NCBI GenBank assembly: GCA_943371965.1
Contig: CALRWV020000004.1
Location: forward strand, 248,001-312,000
Direction: 5' to 3'
Origin: CALRWV02 sp943371965
GTDB taxonomy: Bacteria; Bacteroidota; JABWAT01
DNA: 64,000 bases
This document shows positions 26,951 through 36,472 of this stretch, piece by piece. The notes below the pieces were generated by a model. That model searched no databases. It saw nothing but the letters and a program-made list of their open reading frames with translations, and was not told the origin of the DNA. Position 1 is the stretch's first letter; every line of letters begins with the position of its first letter. Made by a program: the position numbers and the translations under genes.

Positions 26951-28684
26951 TCAGCCCAGTTTGGCATCTTTCAACTGCAACTGAATCTGTGATTTTCCGT
27001 TCCACTGATTTTCTTCAATGGAATAAATGATTTCCAGTCCACGGTTTCCGGGTTGAACATGATTATACAGATGCTCCATGTTGTATCCGATAACTTCGTA
27101 AGTGGTTGAACCATTTTGTTTTACTTTAAATTTCAAATGACCTTTTCCTACAATCGACGGATAACCGACAACCTCAACATTGCGGCTGTAAAAAACAGGT
27201 CTCATATTGTTGGGTCCATGCGGTTGAAACTGTTTCAGCAAAATCCAAAATCTTTGATTGATTTCTTCAAGCTTCAATTCGGTATCAACCAGAATTTCCT
27301 GAGTCAGCAAATCTGGAAGTAAGGTTCTGGTTACAACTTCATCAAAACGGTCTTGAAGTTCAGTTAAACGGTCGAGTTTTACTGAAAGTCCGGCAGCATA
27401 TTTATGACCGCCAAACTGAATGACACAATCATCAACAGCTTTTATGGCTTCATAAACATCGAAACCGTTAATGCTTCTTGCCGATCCTTTTGCAACACCA
27501 TCAATGGTGGAAAGAATAATTGCGGGACGGTAAAATTTTTCAACCAGACGTGAAGCAACAATTCCAATTACACCCGGATGCCATTTTTCATTATGGAGAA
27601 CGATTGATAAACCTGAATGTTCTTTCAGATAAGTTTCAGCCAAATGAATTGCATCCTGAAACGTATCTTCATCAATAACGCGTCGGTTGGTGTTTTCTTC
27701 TTCAAGAACTTCGGCAAAACCCATTGCTTCTTCAATGGATTGAGAAATCATGAGTTGAACTGCCCGTTTTGCATCTCCCAATCTTCCAACCGCATTGATT
27801 CTTGGTCCAATACTGAAAACAATTTGCGAAGAATTCACTTTGTTCAGCTGAAGTCCGGTTTTCTTTTCCATCGCAATCCAGCCTGGTCTGGGTTGAGCCT
27901 GAATAATTTCAAGTCCCATTCGGGTTAAAACACGGTTTTCATCAATCAACGGAACAATGTCAGCAGCAACCGCAACCGCTACAAAATCCAGATATTTTTC
28001 AGCTACATTCGGGTGGATTTTCAGTCTCTGGCTGACGGCTTGAGTCAGTTTAAACCCGACACCGCAACCGCAAAGTTCTTTAAAGGGATATTCACAGTCA
28101 GGACGCTTTGGGTTCAGGATTGCATACGCTTTCGGAACCTTATCGCCAACGGTATGGTGATCGCAAATGATAAAATCAATTCCCAACGAACGGCAGTATT
28201 CAGCCTGATCAACGGCAGTGATTCCGCAATCAACTGAAATAATGATTTTCACACCATTCTCATGTGCCCAGTTAATTCCGGATTTTGCAACTCCGTAACC
28301 TTCCTTAATGCGGTCATTGATGTAATAGTGAATGTTAGCGCCGATATCACGGAAAAATGCGTATAAAAGCGCAGTTCCCGAAGTTCCGTCAACATCATAA
28401 TCGCCATAAATCATGATTCCTTCTTTGGCTTCATGCGCTCTGACAAGACGTTCAACAGCAACTTCCATATCCTTCATCAGGAAAGGATCGTGCATTTTTT
28501 CAGCTGAGGGACGGAAAAAATATTTGGCGTCATCGAAATTTTTGATGCCGCGGTTCATTAAGATTTTGCCGATGGAGATTGGCACATTGATGGAACCGGA
28601 AAAATCGCTTAATTCCTGTTCGTCGATGTGGTTGAGAAAGTTCCAGCGGTATTTGGAAAGGGTTGGTGCAGTGATGTGATCCAT
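26951..28684 (-). CDS. recJ: Single-stranded-DNA exonuclease RecJ
   Basis: A 577-residue 5-prime to 3-prime ssDNA exonuclease of the DHH family, used in recombination and mismatch repair. Motifs: Y-G-D-Y-D-V-D-G-T near residue 83, D-C-G-I near 140, the D-H-H signature in I-I-C-D-H-H-T-V-G near 175, and the DHHA1 motif F-G-G-H-K-Y-A-A-G-L near 422. An OB-like C-terminal domain follows (about 460-577). Length is normal. It stands beside the ruv genes, making a DNA-repair neighbourhood. Confidence 0.95.
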   Translation of the reverse strand: MDHITAPTLSKYRWNFLNHIDEQELSDFSGSINVPISIGKILMNRGIKNFDDAKYFFRPSAEKMHDPFLMKDMEVAVERLVRAHEAKEGIMIYGDYDVDGTSGTALLYAFFRDIGANIHYYINDRIKEGYGVAKSGINWAHENGVKIIISVDCGITAVDQAEYCRSLGIDFIICDHHTVGDKVPKAYAILNPKRPDCEYPFKELCGCGVGFKLTQAVSQRLKIHPNVAEKYLDFVAVAVAADIVPLIDENRVLTRMGLEIIQAQPRPGWIAMEKKTGLQLNKVNSSQIVFSIGPRINAVGRLGDAKRAVQLMISQSIEEAMGFAEVLEEENTNRRVIDEDTFQDAIHLAETYLKEHSGLSIVLHNEKWHPGVIGIVASRLVEKFYRPAIILSTIDGVAKGSARSINGFDVYEAIKAVDDCVIQFGGHKYAAGLSVKLDRLTELQDRFDEVVTRTLLPDLLTQEILVDTELKLEEINQRFWILLKQFQPHGPNNMRPVFYSRNVEVVGYPSIVGKGHLKFKVKQNGSTTYEVIGYNMEHLYNHVQPGNRGLEIIYSIEENQWNGKSQIQLQLKDAKLG

Positions 28685-28740
28685 AATAATTTAAAGGTAG
28701 AAATTTTGCAGGAAGTTATCAAACTGCGGTTTTTGGGGGA

Positions 28741-28814
28741 AGACGACAGACCAAAGTACAAAGAAAATATGAAGCAATGATTTTCTGTTGTCTGTCGTCC
28801 GTCGTCTGTGGTCT
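28741..28814. repeat. Imperfect inverted repeat before pyrD
   Basis: AGACGACAGACCA (28741-28753) is imperfectly complementary to GTCGTCTGTGGTCT (28801-28814); the right side also repeats the GTCTGTCGTCC pattern. It lies in the 178-bp gap between divergent recJ and pyrD, just upstream of the pyrD promoter box. Confidence 0.5.
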
Positions 28815-28829
28815 AACGAAATTCCCAAC

Positions 28830-28837
28830 TATCTTTG
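28830..28837 (+). promoter_or_regulatory. Bacteroidota-type -7 promoter box
   Basis: TATCTTTG 25 bp upstream of the pyrD ATG at 28863. Its position supports that start, since in-frame starts further upstream would place it inside the coding region. Confidence 0.45.
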
Positions 28838-28862
28838 CACGAAACCAAATCCGAAACCCATT

Positions 28863-29885
28863 ATGTACAAAAAAATCATCAAACCGATCCTGTTTTCATC
28901 TGATCCTGAAGTGGTTCATGACGTTATCATCCGATATGCCGAAGAACTTCAGAAATATCCTTTTGCAGTAAAAACAGCAAGAAAACTGTGGATAAAAGAT
29001 TCGGAAAAACCGGTAAAACTGTGGAATCTTGAATTTCCGAATAAGGTCGGATTGGCTGCCGGTTTCGATAAAAACGCCATTGCACCCTGGTTTTGGTGGA
29101 TGCTGGGTTTCGGATTTATTGAAATTGGCGGAATAACCCAATTTCCCCAACCGGGAAATGCCCAACCACGGATTTTCAGGTTAAAAAAAGATGAAGCAAT
29201 CATCAACCGGATGGGATTCAATAACGATGGTGCCGATATAGTTTCAGCCAGACTGGAAAGACTTTACAAAACAACCGGAAAACCCAACATGCCAATCGGG
29301 GCAAACATCGGGAAAAACAAATACATCGAAAATGAAAATGCGCCTGAAACTTTCGCCTACACATTCAGAAAACTTTATAATGTCTGTGATTTTTTTGTGG
29401 TTAATGTTTCTTCGCCAAACACCCCGAATCTTCGAAAACTGCAGGACTCTGATTCACTCAGAAAAATATTTGAAAATTTGCGTTCAGTTCGTTCAGAATT
29501 TTCAGTCCAAAAACCGTTGCTTCTGAAACTTGCACCTGATTTATCCGATTTTCAATTGGAAGAAATTTGTCAGCTAACCAACGAATTGAAATTGGATGGT
29601 TTGGTCATTTCAAACACAACTCTTTCACGTGAAGGATTGCAGAGTCCGGAAAAACTGGTGAAGCAAATGGGAGGATTATCAGGGATTCCCGTAAAAAAAC
29701 GGTCAACTGAAATGATCAGACTGGTTAGAAAATCATTGCCGGAAATTCCTATCATTGGGGTTGGCGGAATTTTTTCTGCTGAAGATGCAAAAGAAAAACT
29801 GGATGCCGGAGCAAACCTGATTCAGATTTATACCGGTTTTATTTATGAAGGACCGGGGTTGGTAAAAGAAATGATTAACGTGTGA
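28863..29885 (+). CDS. pyrD: Dihydroorotate dehydrogenase (quinone), class 2
   Basis: A 340-residue FMN enzyme oxidising dihydroorotate to orotate with quinone in pyrimidine synthesis, membrane-associated. Its N-terminal helix (M-Y-K-K-I-I-K-P-I-L-F) is the class 2 membrane-binding extension. FMN and substrate motifs: G-L-A-A-G-F-D-K-N-A near 64, R-M-G-F-N-N-D-G near 115, catalytic Ser in N-V-S-S-P-N-T-P near 181, and I-S-N-T-T near 255. The ATG at 28863 is chosen because it begins the homologous region and follows a promoter box. Confidence 0.95.
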   Translation: MYKKIIKPILFSSDPEVVHDVIIRYAEELQKYPFAVKTARKLWIKDSEKPVKLWNLEFPNKVGLAAGFDKNAIAPWFWWMLGFGFIEIGGITQFPQPGNAQPRIFRLKKDEAIINRMGFNNDGADIVSARLERLYKTTGKPNMPIGANIGKNKYIENENAPETFAYTFRKLYNVCDFFVVNVSSPNTPNLRKLQDSDSLRKIFENLRSVRSEFSVQKPLLLKLAPDLSDFQLEEICQLTNELKLDGLVISNTTLSREGLQSPEKLVKQMGGLSGIPVKKRSTEMIRLVRKSLPEIPIIGVGGIFSAEDAKEKLDAGANLIQIYTGFIYEGPGLVKEMINV

Positions 29886-29913
29886 CGATTAATGATTAAT
29901 TGGAATACAAAAC

Positions 29914-31038
29914 ATGATCCTAACCATTTTCAGCTTTCTGCTTTTTCAAACTATTTCTGCTGACAGTGTTCAGCATGAAATTATCAGTTTGCTTCCTGCA
30001 AAAGACAAATTAAACGTTGTATCTGTTGCTGTTTTATCAGAGAACGAAACTTCTTATTTTTCTTACAATTCAGATTCCATTAATCATATTTCCAACCGGA
30101 CAAACTACGAAATCGGTTCGATAACCAAAGTATTCACCGCTTACCTTTTTTATGAAACTTATAAGGATTCACTAGACAGATTGAACCAACCAATATCGAA
30201 TTTCATTGATTTGAAAACAGCATCAAAAGAAGTTCAGAATATCACACTTATAGAGTTACTGACCCATCATTCCGGTCTTGATAGAATAGATATGTCTGAA
30301 ATATTCAAGGTGTGGAATATGACCAATCCGTACCAATATTATACCTATGAAAGTTTAACAAATTATCTGAACTCAACAAGTTTGAATGAGAAAAAATATA
30401 ACTATTCAAATGTTGGATTTATGACATTGGGGCTTGTTCTGGAAAAGATTTACCGTAAACCTATTGCTTCAATTTTCGAAGAAAAAATTTACCAGAAATT
30501 CAAAATGAAACATTCAGGATTTCAGATTGATTCATTAACCATTTCATCATACGATATGTTTAACAATGAAGTCACTTTTTGGACAGGTGAAGCGTGTCAG
30601 ACAGTGGGTTTGTTGAAATCAAATACTTATGATTTAAGTCTCTTTTTGAATTCAATTATGGAAAATAAAAACGGTGAGTTTACTGAATTCATGAAGCCAA
30701 CTAAAATGATGTCAGATTCTACAGGTGTTGGTTTTGGTTGGCATTTTAAAATTCAGTATTCAGACACATTAGTTTGGCACAATGGTGGTACTTATGGTTT
30801 TTCTTCGTTTATGGGATTTTACAAACAGAAGAAAAAAGGAATCATTATTTTGAACAATTATTTTCCTGCTCAAACGACTCAAGCTGGAATTGAAATCCTG
30901 AACAGGATGTGTAATTACGGTAATTCCCAATTGCCTGAAAGAGCTTTGATGTCTAAAATCAATCCGGCAAATATGAAATATTATTATGGTTTTCTGTTTA
31001 TTGCTGAAATAGTATTGTTTGCTTATGCTACATTATAA
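29914..31038 (+). CDS. Serine hydrolase, beta-lactamase/class C PBP fold
   Basis: A 374-residue exported protein with signal peptide (MILTIFSFLLFQTISADS). The active-site triad motifs of the PF00144 family are present: S-I-T-K (Ser of S-x-x-K, near residue 69), Y-S-N near 167, and H-N-G-G in the third motif near 289. The C-terminus ends with a hydrophobic stretch (Y-Y-Y-G-F-L-F-I-A-E-I-V-L-F) that may anchor it. Family members are esterases, D-aminopeptidases or beta-lactamase-like proteins; the substrate cannot be told. It begins 28 bp after pyrD and probably shares its transcript. Confidence 0.88.
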   Translation: MILTIFSFLLFQTISADSVQHEIISLLPAKDKLNVVSVAVLSENETSYFSYNSDSINHISNRTNYEIGSITKVFTAYLFYETYKDSLDRLNQPISNFIDLKTASKEVQNITLIELLTHHSGLDRIDMSEIFKVWNMTNPYQYYTYESLTNYLNSTSLNEKKYNYSNVGFMTLGLVLEKIYRKPIASIFEEKIYQKFKMKHSGFQIDSLTISSYDMFNNEVTFWTGEACQTVGLLKSNTYDLSLFLNSIMENKNGEFTEFMKPTKMMSDSTGVGFGWHFKIQYSDTLVWHNGGTYGFSSFMGFYKQKKKGIIILNNYFPAQTTQAGIEILNRMCNYGNSQLPERALMSKINPANMKYYYGFLFIAEIVLFAYATL

Positions 31039-31076
31039 TTTTCTGGCTTCCTGAAACCTGCAACCTGCCGCCTTAT

Positions 31077-31850
31077 TCAAAAAAACATCGACCACAGAAT
31101 ATAATCAGCAATCAGGATACTGGCAGAAGAAATCACAAATGCTTTGATTGTAGAAGTACCAACCCCTTCAGCACCACCTTCAGTACTGAACCCGATATGA
31201 CATCCAATGAGAGATGTTAAAGCTCCAAAAACAATGGATTTATGCAAACCGAAAAGAAGATCGCTGAGTTTGAAAAATTTCTGAACGGAAGTGAAGAAAA
31301 CATTTGAACTGATATCAAGAAATGAGTTTGAGATCATGAATGAACCCAAAACGGCAACTGCATCAGCGTAAATGACAAGAACAGGAAGCATTACGATGGA
31401 TGCCAAAAAACGGGGAGTGGCCAGAAAACGGGTTGGTGAAATCGCCATTGTATTCAACGCATCAATCTGTTCGGTAACCTTCATGGTTCCAATTTCTGCG
31501 GCAATGGAAGCGCCAACACGTCCTGCAATAATAATTCCCGTCAAAACCGGTCCCAATTCAAGAAAAATCACACGGCTGGTTGCAGAACCGATTAAGGAAT
31601 TTGGTACCAATCCTTTGAATTGATAAGCAGCTTGCCATGCTGCAATTGCTCCGGTTGAGATCCCGATCACTGTAACCAGAGGAAGTGATCCGACCCCAAT
31701 ATGATCCATTTGTACGGCAGTTAATTTTCTGTCACGCCAGAGTCTGGAGAGTGAAAGAATTATATCTTTCAGAAGAATTGATATTTTGCCGAATTCAGAG
31801 AAAAACAAGTGGGTTTTTCTTCCAATCAGCTTAAAAAAGGGTTGAAACAT
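31077..31850 (-). CDS. mlaE: MlaE-family ABC transporter permease
   Basis: A 257-residue inner-membrane permease for phospholipid transport between membranes (Mla system). It has five to six hydrophobic helices and the family segments G-S-L-P-L-V-T-V-I-G-I-S-T-G near residue 53, L-G-P-V-L-T-G-I-I-I-A-G-R-V-G-A-S-I-A near 100, and E-I-G-T-M-K-V-T-E-Q-I-D-A-L near 121. Length fits the family. Its usual partners, the MlaF ATPase and MlaD MCE protein, are not next to it. It is convergent with the serine hydrolase and has its own promoter box. Confidence 0.93.
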   Translation of the reverse strand: MFQPFFKLIGRKTHLFFSEFGKISILLKDIILSLSRLWRDRKLTAVQMDHIGVGSLPLVTVIGISTGAIAAWQAAYQFKGLVPNSLIGSATSRVIFLELGPVLTGIIIAGRVGASIAAEIGTMKVTEQIDALNTMAISPTRFLATPRFLASIVMLPVLVIYADAVAVLGSFMISNSFLDISSNVFFTSVQKFFKLSDLLFGLHKSIVFGALTSLIGCHIGFSTEGGAEGVGTSTIKAFVISSASILIADYILWSMFF

Positions 31851-31888
31851 TATTGGTGGTCTGGTTAAAATTATTGTTAACAGTTTTA

Positions 31889-31896
31889 CAAAGGTA
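31889..31896 (-). promoter_or_regulatory. Bacteroidota-type -7 promoter box
   Basis: Minus-strand TACCTTTG, 38 bp before the MlaE-type permease start; it is the most distant of the ten boxes found. Confidence 0.4.
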
Positions 31897-32020
31897 AAGG
31901 TAAGACCTGTTCAAATGAAATTTCCGCCAAAACGCAAAAGCTGATGGCTGTTAACTGTTTTATAATTTGTTAAGTACTTTAAAATTTCTAATTTAGTGGA
32001 AATCGAAAAACGGAGTTATT

Positions 32021-33064
32021 ATGTATCGCATCGGATTGATTGGAATGGGAATGATCGGTCAAAGACACATAGATACTATTGTAAAATCAGGACATAAACT
32101 GGCTGGAGTTTCTGCTTCCTCTTCGCGGTCATCAAATATTTATGCTGAACTTTATGATACTCAACCGTTCGAATCATGGCATGATCTGGTTGAATCCAAA
32201 AATATTGACATCATCATCAACAACACACCCAATCACCTTCATTTGGAAATCAACTCCGCAGCATTGAATCTCAAAAAACCCATTTACACTGAAAAACCGT
32301 TGGGCAGATCATTGAAGGAAACTGCTGAAATGGTTGCTCTTGCCGCAAAAAAGAAAATTGCGAACGGTGTCAATTACAACCGACGGGGTTTTCCGGCAAT
32401 TACAAGAATTAAAGCTATGATTGACAGCGGTGAATTGGGTGATATTATTCTTGTTCGGGGAAATTACCTTCAGGATTGGCTTTTAAAACCTGAAACCTGG
32501 AACTGGCGTGTTGATCCTGCAAACAATGAAGCTTCACGTGCTCTTCCCGATATTGGCGCCCATTTGCTTGATCTTGCTTTGTATGCAACCAGCCTTGAAC
32601 CCAAAGAACTTTTTTATGAAATGAAAACCTTTATTCCAAAACGGAAAAGCCCGAAAGGAAAAATGGTAAGGATACTGAATGAAGATTACGGAACTTTGCT
32701 TGTTAGGTTTACCAACGGTGGAAGCGGCGTCTTCACTTTCTGCCAGACTGCAGCCGGTCATGCGGGAAGCGATTTGTTTCTTGAAATATCGGGAACGAAA
32801 AAAGGTGTCGTCTGGCATGAAAACGAAGAAGAAATCATCCGTGTGAAAAATTATCAGGATGCAGAAGAAGTGATAGAAGTTGAAGGTTCAAAATACAATT
32901 TTCATGGACAGTATGAGGTCTTTATCGATTTTCTGAATTGGATTGATGGGAAAAAACCGGTTTCTGTTGCTGATTTCAAAGATGGTCACCGTCAGGTTTA
33001 TCTGATGGAACGTGCCCTGAAAAGTTATAATGATCAGAAATGGGTTAAATGGAATTTGAAGTAA
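32021..33064 (+). CDS. Gfo/Idh/MocA family oxidoreductase
   Basis: A 347-residue NAD(P)-dependent dehydrogenase. The Rossmann motif is G-L-I-G-M-G-M-I-G-Q-R-H at residues 5-16, and the family E-K-P motif is in Y-T-E-K-P-L-G-R-S near 92. The C-terminal substrate domain has D-I-G-A-H-L-L-D-L-A near 177, with the catalytic-type His. Substrates in the family are sugars, inositols or their derivatives. It stands alone, with GGAG upstream of the ATG. Confidence 0.92.
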   Translation: MYRIGLIGMGMIGQRHIDTIVKSGHKLAGVSASSSRSSNIYAELYDTQPFESWHDLVESKNIDIIINNTPNHLHLEINSAALNLKKPIYTEKPLGRSLKETAEMVALAAKKKIANGVNYNRRGFPAITRIKAMIDSGELGDIILVRGNYLQDWLLKPETWNWRVDPANNEASRALPDIGAHLLDLALYATSLEPKELFYEMKTFIPKRKSPKGKMVRILNEDYGTLLVRFTNGGSGVFTFCQTAAGHAGSDLFLEISGTKKGVVWHENEEEIIRVKNYQDAEEVIEVEGSKYNFHGQYEVFIDFLNWIDGKKPVSVADFKDGHRQVYLMERALKSYNDQKWVKWNLK

Positions 33065-33096
33065 GGTAATTTGCTGTTGCAGAAATTTAAAATTTT

Positions 33097-33166
33097 CATT
33101 GCGGGGTACTCCGAAGCAATCTCAATATCAATGGAGCATGAGATTGCTTCGGAGTACCTCGCAATG
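33097..33166. repeat. 28-bp inverted repeat, strong hairpin
   Basis: Arms at 33097-33124 and 33139-33166 are complementary over 28 bp with a single G-T pair, separated by a 14-base loop. The arm contains GGTACTCCGAAGCAATCTC. It lies between two convergent genes (oxidoreductase and M1 peptidase) and could stop transcription from both sides, but it looks like an interspersed repeat of moderate GC content. Confidence 0.85.
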
Positions 33167-33185
33167 ACAAAGCGCAGTAATATTT

Positions 33186-35141
33186 TCATTTCAAATAAAG
33201 CATTTTTCCGGTTCTTGAAATGGTTTTACCGCTGAACCTGTATAAGTAAACAGCGGATGAAATTGATGATTCCGCAGTTGGTGGATTCCAGTTGAAAGTT
33301 GCTTGGCCCTGATCAATCTGCGCGTCAGTTATCTTTCTTCCCGATAAGTCATAAACCTCAAACCTGACTTTTCCTGCCATGTTGTTTTTCAGAATAAAAG
33401 TTGTTCCCCCATTAAACGGATTCGGATAATTTGCACTGACTGAAAAATCTACAGGCGCCAAACTTCCATTCAATTTATTGGTTATTGTTCCTGGTTCAAA
33501 AAGAGTCCAGACGTTTGGATCAAGTTCAATTGAATTCACAGTAAATCCTACAGGAAAATTGAAATCTTCATTTTGCTTTGAAACTGTTAGGGTTACAAGT
33601 GTATCCCTTTCAGAATTCTTCAGTTTGATATCAAGAAGAAAATGGTAATCGGTTCCGGATACCGATTGCTGTTCAATGTTGGTTGTTACAGATTTTGTGG
33701 TTTCTGAATATTCCCATTTCACATTTATTTTCGGGTGCCCGGCAATAAAAATCCATTGGTTGAAAAACCAGGAGTAATCCTGACCTAAATAAGTATTGCA
33801 GATTGAAATTAATTCTTGTGTTGATACAGATTGATACCTGTAGTTGGCAACATAAAATTTAAGCAACCCGAAAAACTTTTCATCCCCGATCTGTTTTCTG
33901 AACATATGAAGAATGAAACCGCCTTTCAAATAAGTAGTTGCATAATTGAAAATGAGATCTTCTGGTGGATCATAAACAGGGATGGAGTTGTTTCTGTTCA
34001 AATACCCACTTCTTTCAAATTGTGAAATCTGTTTCCGTACCTCATTTCCGTACATAACTTCATTCCACAATGATTCACCGTAAGTTGCAAATCCTTCATT
34101 CATCCAGATATCCTTAAAAGTCTTGCAGGTGATAAGATCTCCAAACCACTGATGTGTCAGCTCATGTGCAAATCCGTTGTCATTTCCTTTCAGCCAGACT
34201 CTGTTTGCAGTTGTTAGACTTTGGTGTTCCATTCCGCCAAAACCGAAAGGAGCTGCAATGGTATGTCCGTATTTTTCGAACGGGTATTCACCGAACAGGT
34301 TTGAAAAAACAGCCATCATCTGCGGTACATTTTTCAAAGCATTCTGTGCATTGTAGGTAGCACCATTCCTGTCTTCAGCCCAGAAAAAATTATATAGTGG
34401 TATGGAATCATCCGGGTTGGTAATTTTTTTATAATACTGCGTGAGTGTATCAAATTTGGAAGCATTTACAACAGCAAGATACGATGCCATTTTATCCTTT
34501 GATTTCCAGAAAAAAGTCTTTGTATTGTCGCCATTAACAGTAACGGATTGAAGCAGTCCGTTGGATGAAACTGTGTAACCAGATGGAATGCGGGTATGTG
34601 TTTCAACCGTAGCTTTTTCATCAGGGTAGTTGTAACACGGATACCAAAACCTGGCATCGAACGGCTCTGACATGGTATAAGCAATCTTTTCCGGAATTAA
34701 TACAGTTGCGGATGGGACATAGTAATAAATCCCGCTTTGATTGACGTTTTCATGGACAAAATTGATTTTAACTTTTACTGTATCGGTGGTAGAAAAAACA
34801 GTTGATGTTCTTACTGTAAACATTCCATTGGGTTCAATTGAAATTGCTGCAGGGTTTTCATTGATTGATGCTGAAACCAAATTCATTGCACCATACTGAA
34901 ATCTAACAAATGAAAGAGTATCGTCAGGAATAAGCCAAATAGTTGATGATCCCGGATATTGAAGATTATTGTTGTTGAACAGATCAACCCAATCCAAATC
35001 AATGCGGTAATGAAGAATATCGAAATTGATTCCAGGACTTGGTGGGGTTTGAAAATGGGAGCTTTTTTGGAAGGTTTTACTATCCTGTGCAGAACCTATT
35101 GAAGCTAAAACAAATTGGAACACAAGAAAATATTTAATCAT
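33186..35141 (-). CDS. Secreted M1 family metallopeptidase with sorting domain
   Basis: A 651-residue zinc aminopeptidase-like protein. Signal peptide MIKYFLVFQFVLASIGSAQ, then the M1 N-terminal beta domain, G-G-M-E-H-Q-S (variant of the G-x-M-E-N exopeptidase motif) and H-E-L-T-H with zinc ligands His326, His330 and Glu349 (M-N-E-G). The C-terminal 90 residues hold N-Y-P-N-P-F-N-G-G-T and end G-K-M-L-Y-L-K, a T9SS-type sorting domain. The His in place of Asn in the G-M-E-N box may alter N-terminal recognition. Expected role: extracellular or surface peptide degradation. Confidence 0.93.
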   Translation of the reverse strand: MIKYFLVFQFVLASIGSAQDSKTFQKSSHFQTPPSPGINFDILHYRIDLDWVDLFNNNNLQYPGSSTIWLIPDDTLSFVRFQYGAMNLVSASINENPAAISIEPNGMFTVRTSTVFSTTDTVKVKINFVHENVNQSGIYYYVPSATVLIPEKIAYTMSEPFDARFWYPCYNYPDEKATVETHTRIPSGYTVSSNGLLQSVTVNGDNTKTFFWKSKDKMASYLAVVNASKFDTLTQYYKKITNPDDSIPLYNFFWAEDRNGATYNAQNALKNVPQMMAVFSNLFGEYPFEKYGHTIAAPFGFGGMEHQSLTTANRVWLKGNDNGFAHELTHQWFGDLITCKTFKDIWMNEGFATYGESLWNEVMYGNEVRKQISQFERSGYLNRNNSIPVYDPPEDLIFNYATTYLKGGFILHMFRKQIGDEKFFGLLKFYVANYRYQSVSTQELISICNTYLGQDYSWFFNQWIFIAGHPKINVKWEYSETTKSVTTNIEQQSVSGTDYHFLLDIKLKNSERDTLVTLTVSKQNEDFNFPVGFTVNSIELDPNVWTLFEPGTITNKLNGSLAPVDFSVSANYPNPFNGGTTFILKNNMAGKVRFEVYDLSGRKITDAQIDQGQATFNWNPPTAESSISSAVYLYRFSGKTISRTGKMLYLK

Positions 35142-35302
35142 AATTAATCCAAACAGGCAATGCAGAAATTGAGGACTCTAAGGGAGATTTTATTTTTCCT
35201 GAAATGCCTTAAATTCAATTTAAATTTGAAAATCAATAATAACAACAGTATTAATGAGATGAACAACTAAATTAATAAAAATTACTTCAACAGCAATTGG
35301 AG

Positions 35303-36472
35303 TCAAAATCCTGTTCCATGTGTTAAATTAATCAGTTTTGAAACTGCTTTTGGAAACGGTTTCAATCCCGAAATTAGAAAATTGGTAAGATGGGTATTCC
35401 CAAATAATTTCTGCAAACTCCTTCCGGCCAGTAAACGGTTTGAAAATACAGATTCCCATTGTGATGAATAGCTCTGTTCAAGTTGAAGGCGTGAAATTGC
35501 TCCTGTTAAAAAATGATCAATCAATTCTGATGCAATAAATGATGCATTCATGGCAATACTCATTCCATTTCCGCAAAGTGGAGTGATGAGTCCCGCAGAA
35601 TCGCCAACCATCAGAATGTGATTTTCAACTGAAGTCTTTTTTGCAAAACTGATCTGTGAAATTACAAGGGGCTGATCATATAAAACAGGGAAAGATTCAA
35701 AATATTTTTTCAGAAATGGATTCTTTTTTAAATACCTGTTTTCCATTTCCTTGATATCACCACCTGATTTCTGGAGCAGACTTTCAGTTGTAAGGTAACA
35801 TAAACAATAACGGTTTTTCTCAATTTTTGAGATGCCGCAATATCCATCTTCAAAATTGTGAAGCTCGATCAGATTGTTGGGCAAGTCAGCTTCGACATGA
35901 TATTTAACACCGATAAAATTGTTGTTTAAATATTGAGGTTTTGCAATGAAATCACGATCCAGAAATTTATCCAGATTGGAACGTTTGCCGAAAGTACCTG
36001 CCACCACTTTTGATTTGTAATGTGCATCGGTTGTTGTAATGTGATGAAAATTCTCTGAAAATGAGACTGTTGTTACCTTGGTTGAATCCAGAATTACGAC
36101 CCCATTTGCTTTTGCCATGTCAGCCAATGTAGAATCCAATTTATAACGGCTGATTCCAAATCCACCCAGAGAGAGTTTGCTTGAAATCATATTCCCGTTC
36201 GGAGAAGATACATGAAGTTCATTAATTCTAGGAAGGTTCATTTCAGAAAGTGGAGTCCCAATCCGTTCCAGAAAACCCCATGATTCCATTGAAATATATT
36301 CACCGCAAACTTTGTGGAAAGGATAGCGGTTTTTTTCAAACTGAACTACAGACCAACCTTTTTTTGCCAATTGATTTGAAAGTGTGAGACCAGCCAAACC
36401 ACCACCAACAACAGCAACATCATAAAATTGATCGGTTACTTTTTCGCTGTCACCAGCCATCGGAAAGCCCAT
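35303..36472 (-). CDS. FAD-dependent oxidoreductase of the polyketide operon
   Basis: About 389 residues, of the geranylgeranyl-reductase/UbiH-like flavoprotein superfamily. FAD motifs: D-V-A-V-V-G-G-G-L-A-G-L near the N-terminus, C-G-E-Y-I-S after K-V, and M-V-G-D-S-A-G-L near residue 285. It overlaps the methyltransferase stop. The start is uncertain: GTG 36478, ATG 36472 (used here) or ATG 36460. As third gene after a type III polyketide synthase and a methyltransferase it probably hydroxylates, reduces or oxidises the polyketide ring or chain, as SrsC does in Streptomyces; this is inference. Confidence 0.85.
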   Translation of the reverse strand: MGFPMAGDSEKVTDQFYDVAVVGGGLAGLTLSNQLAKKGWSVVQFEKNRYPFHKVCGEYISMESWGFLERIGTPLSEMNLPRINELHVSSPNGNMISSKLSLGGFGISRYKLDSTLADMAKANGVVILDSTKVTTVSFSENFHHITTTDAHYKSKVVAGTFGKRSNLDKFLDRDFIAKPQYLNNNFIGVKYHVEADLPNNLIELHNFEDGYCGISKIEKNRYCLCYLTTESLLQKSGGDIKEMENRYLKKNPFLKKYFESFPVLYDQPLVISQISFAKKTSVENHILMVGDSAGLITPLCGNGMSIAMNASFIASELIDHFLTGAISRLQLEQSYSSQWESVFSNRLLAGRSLQKLFGNTHLTNFLISGLKPFPKAVSKLINLTHGTGF

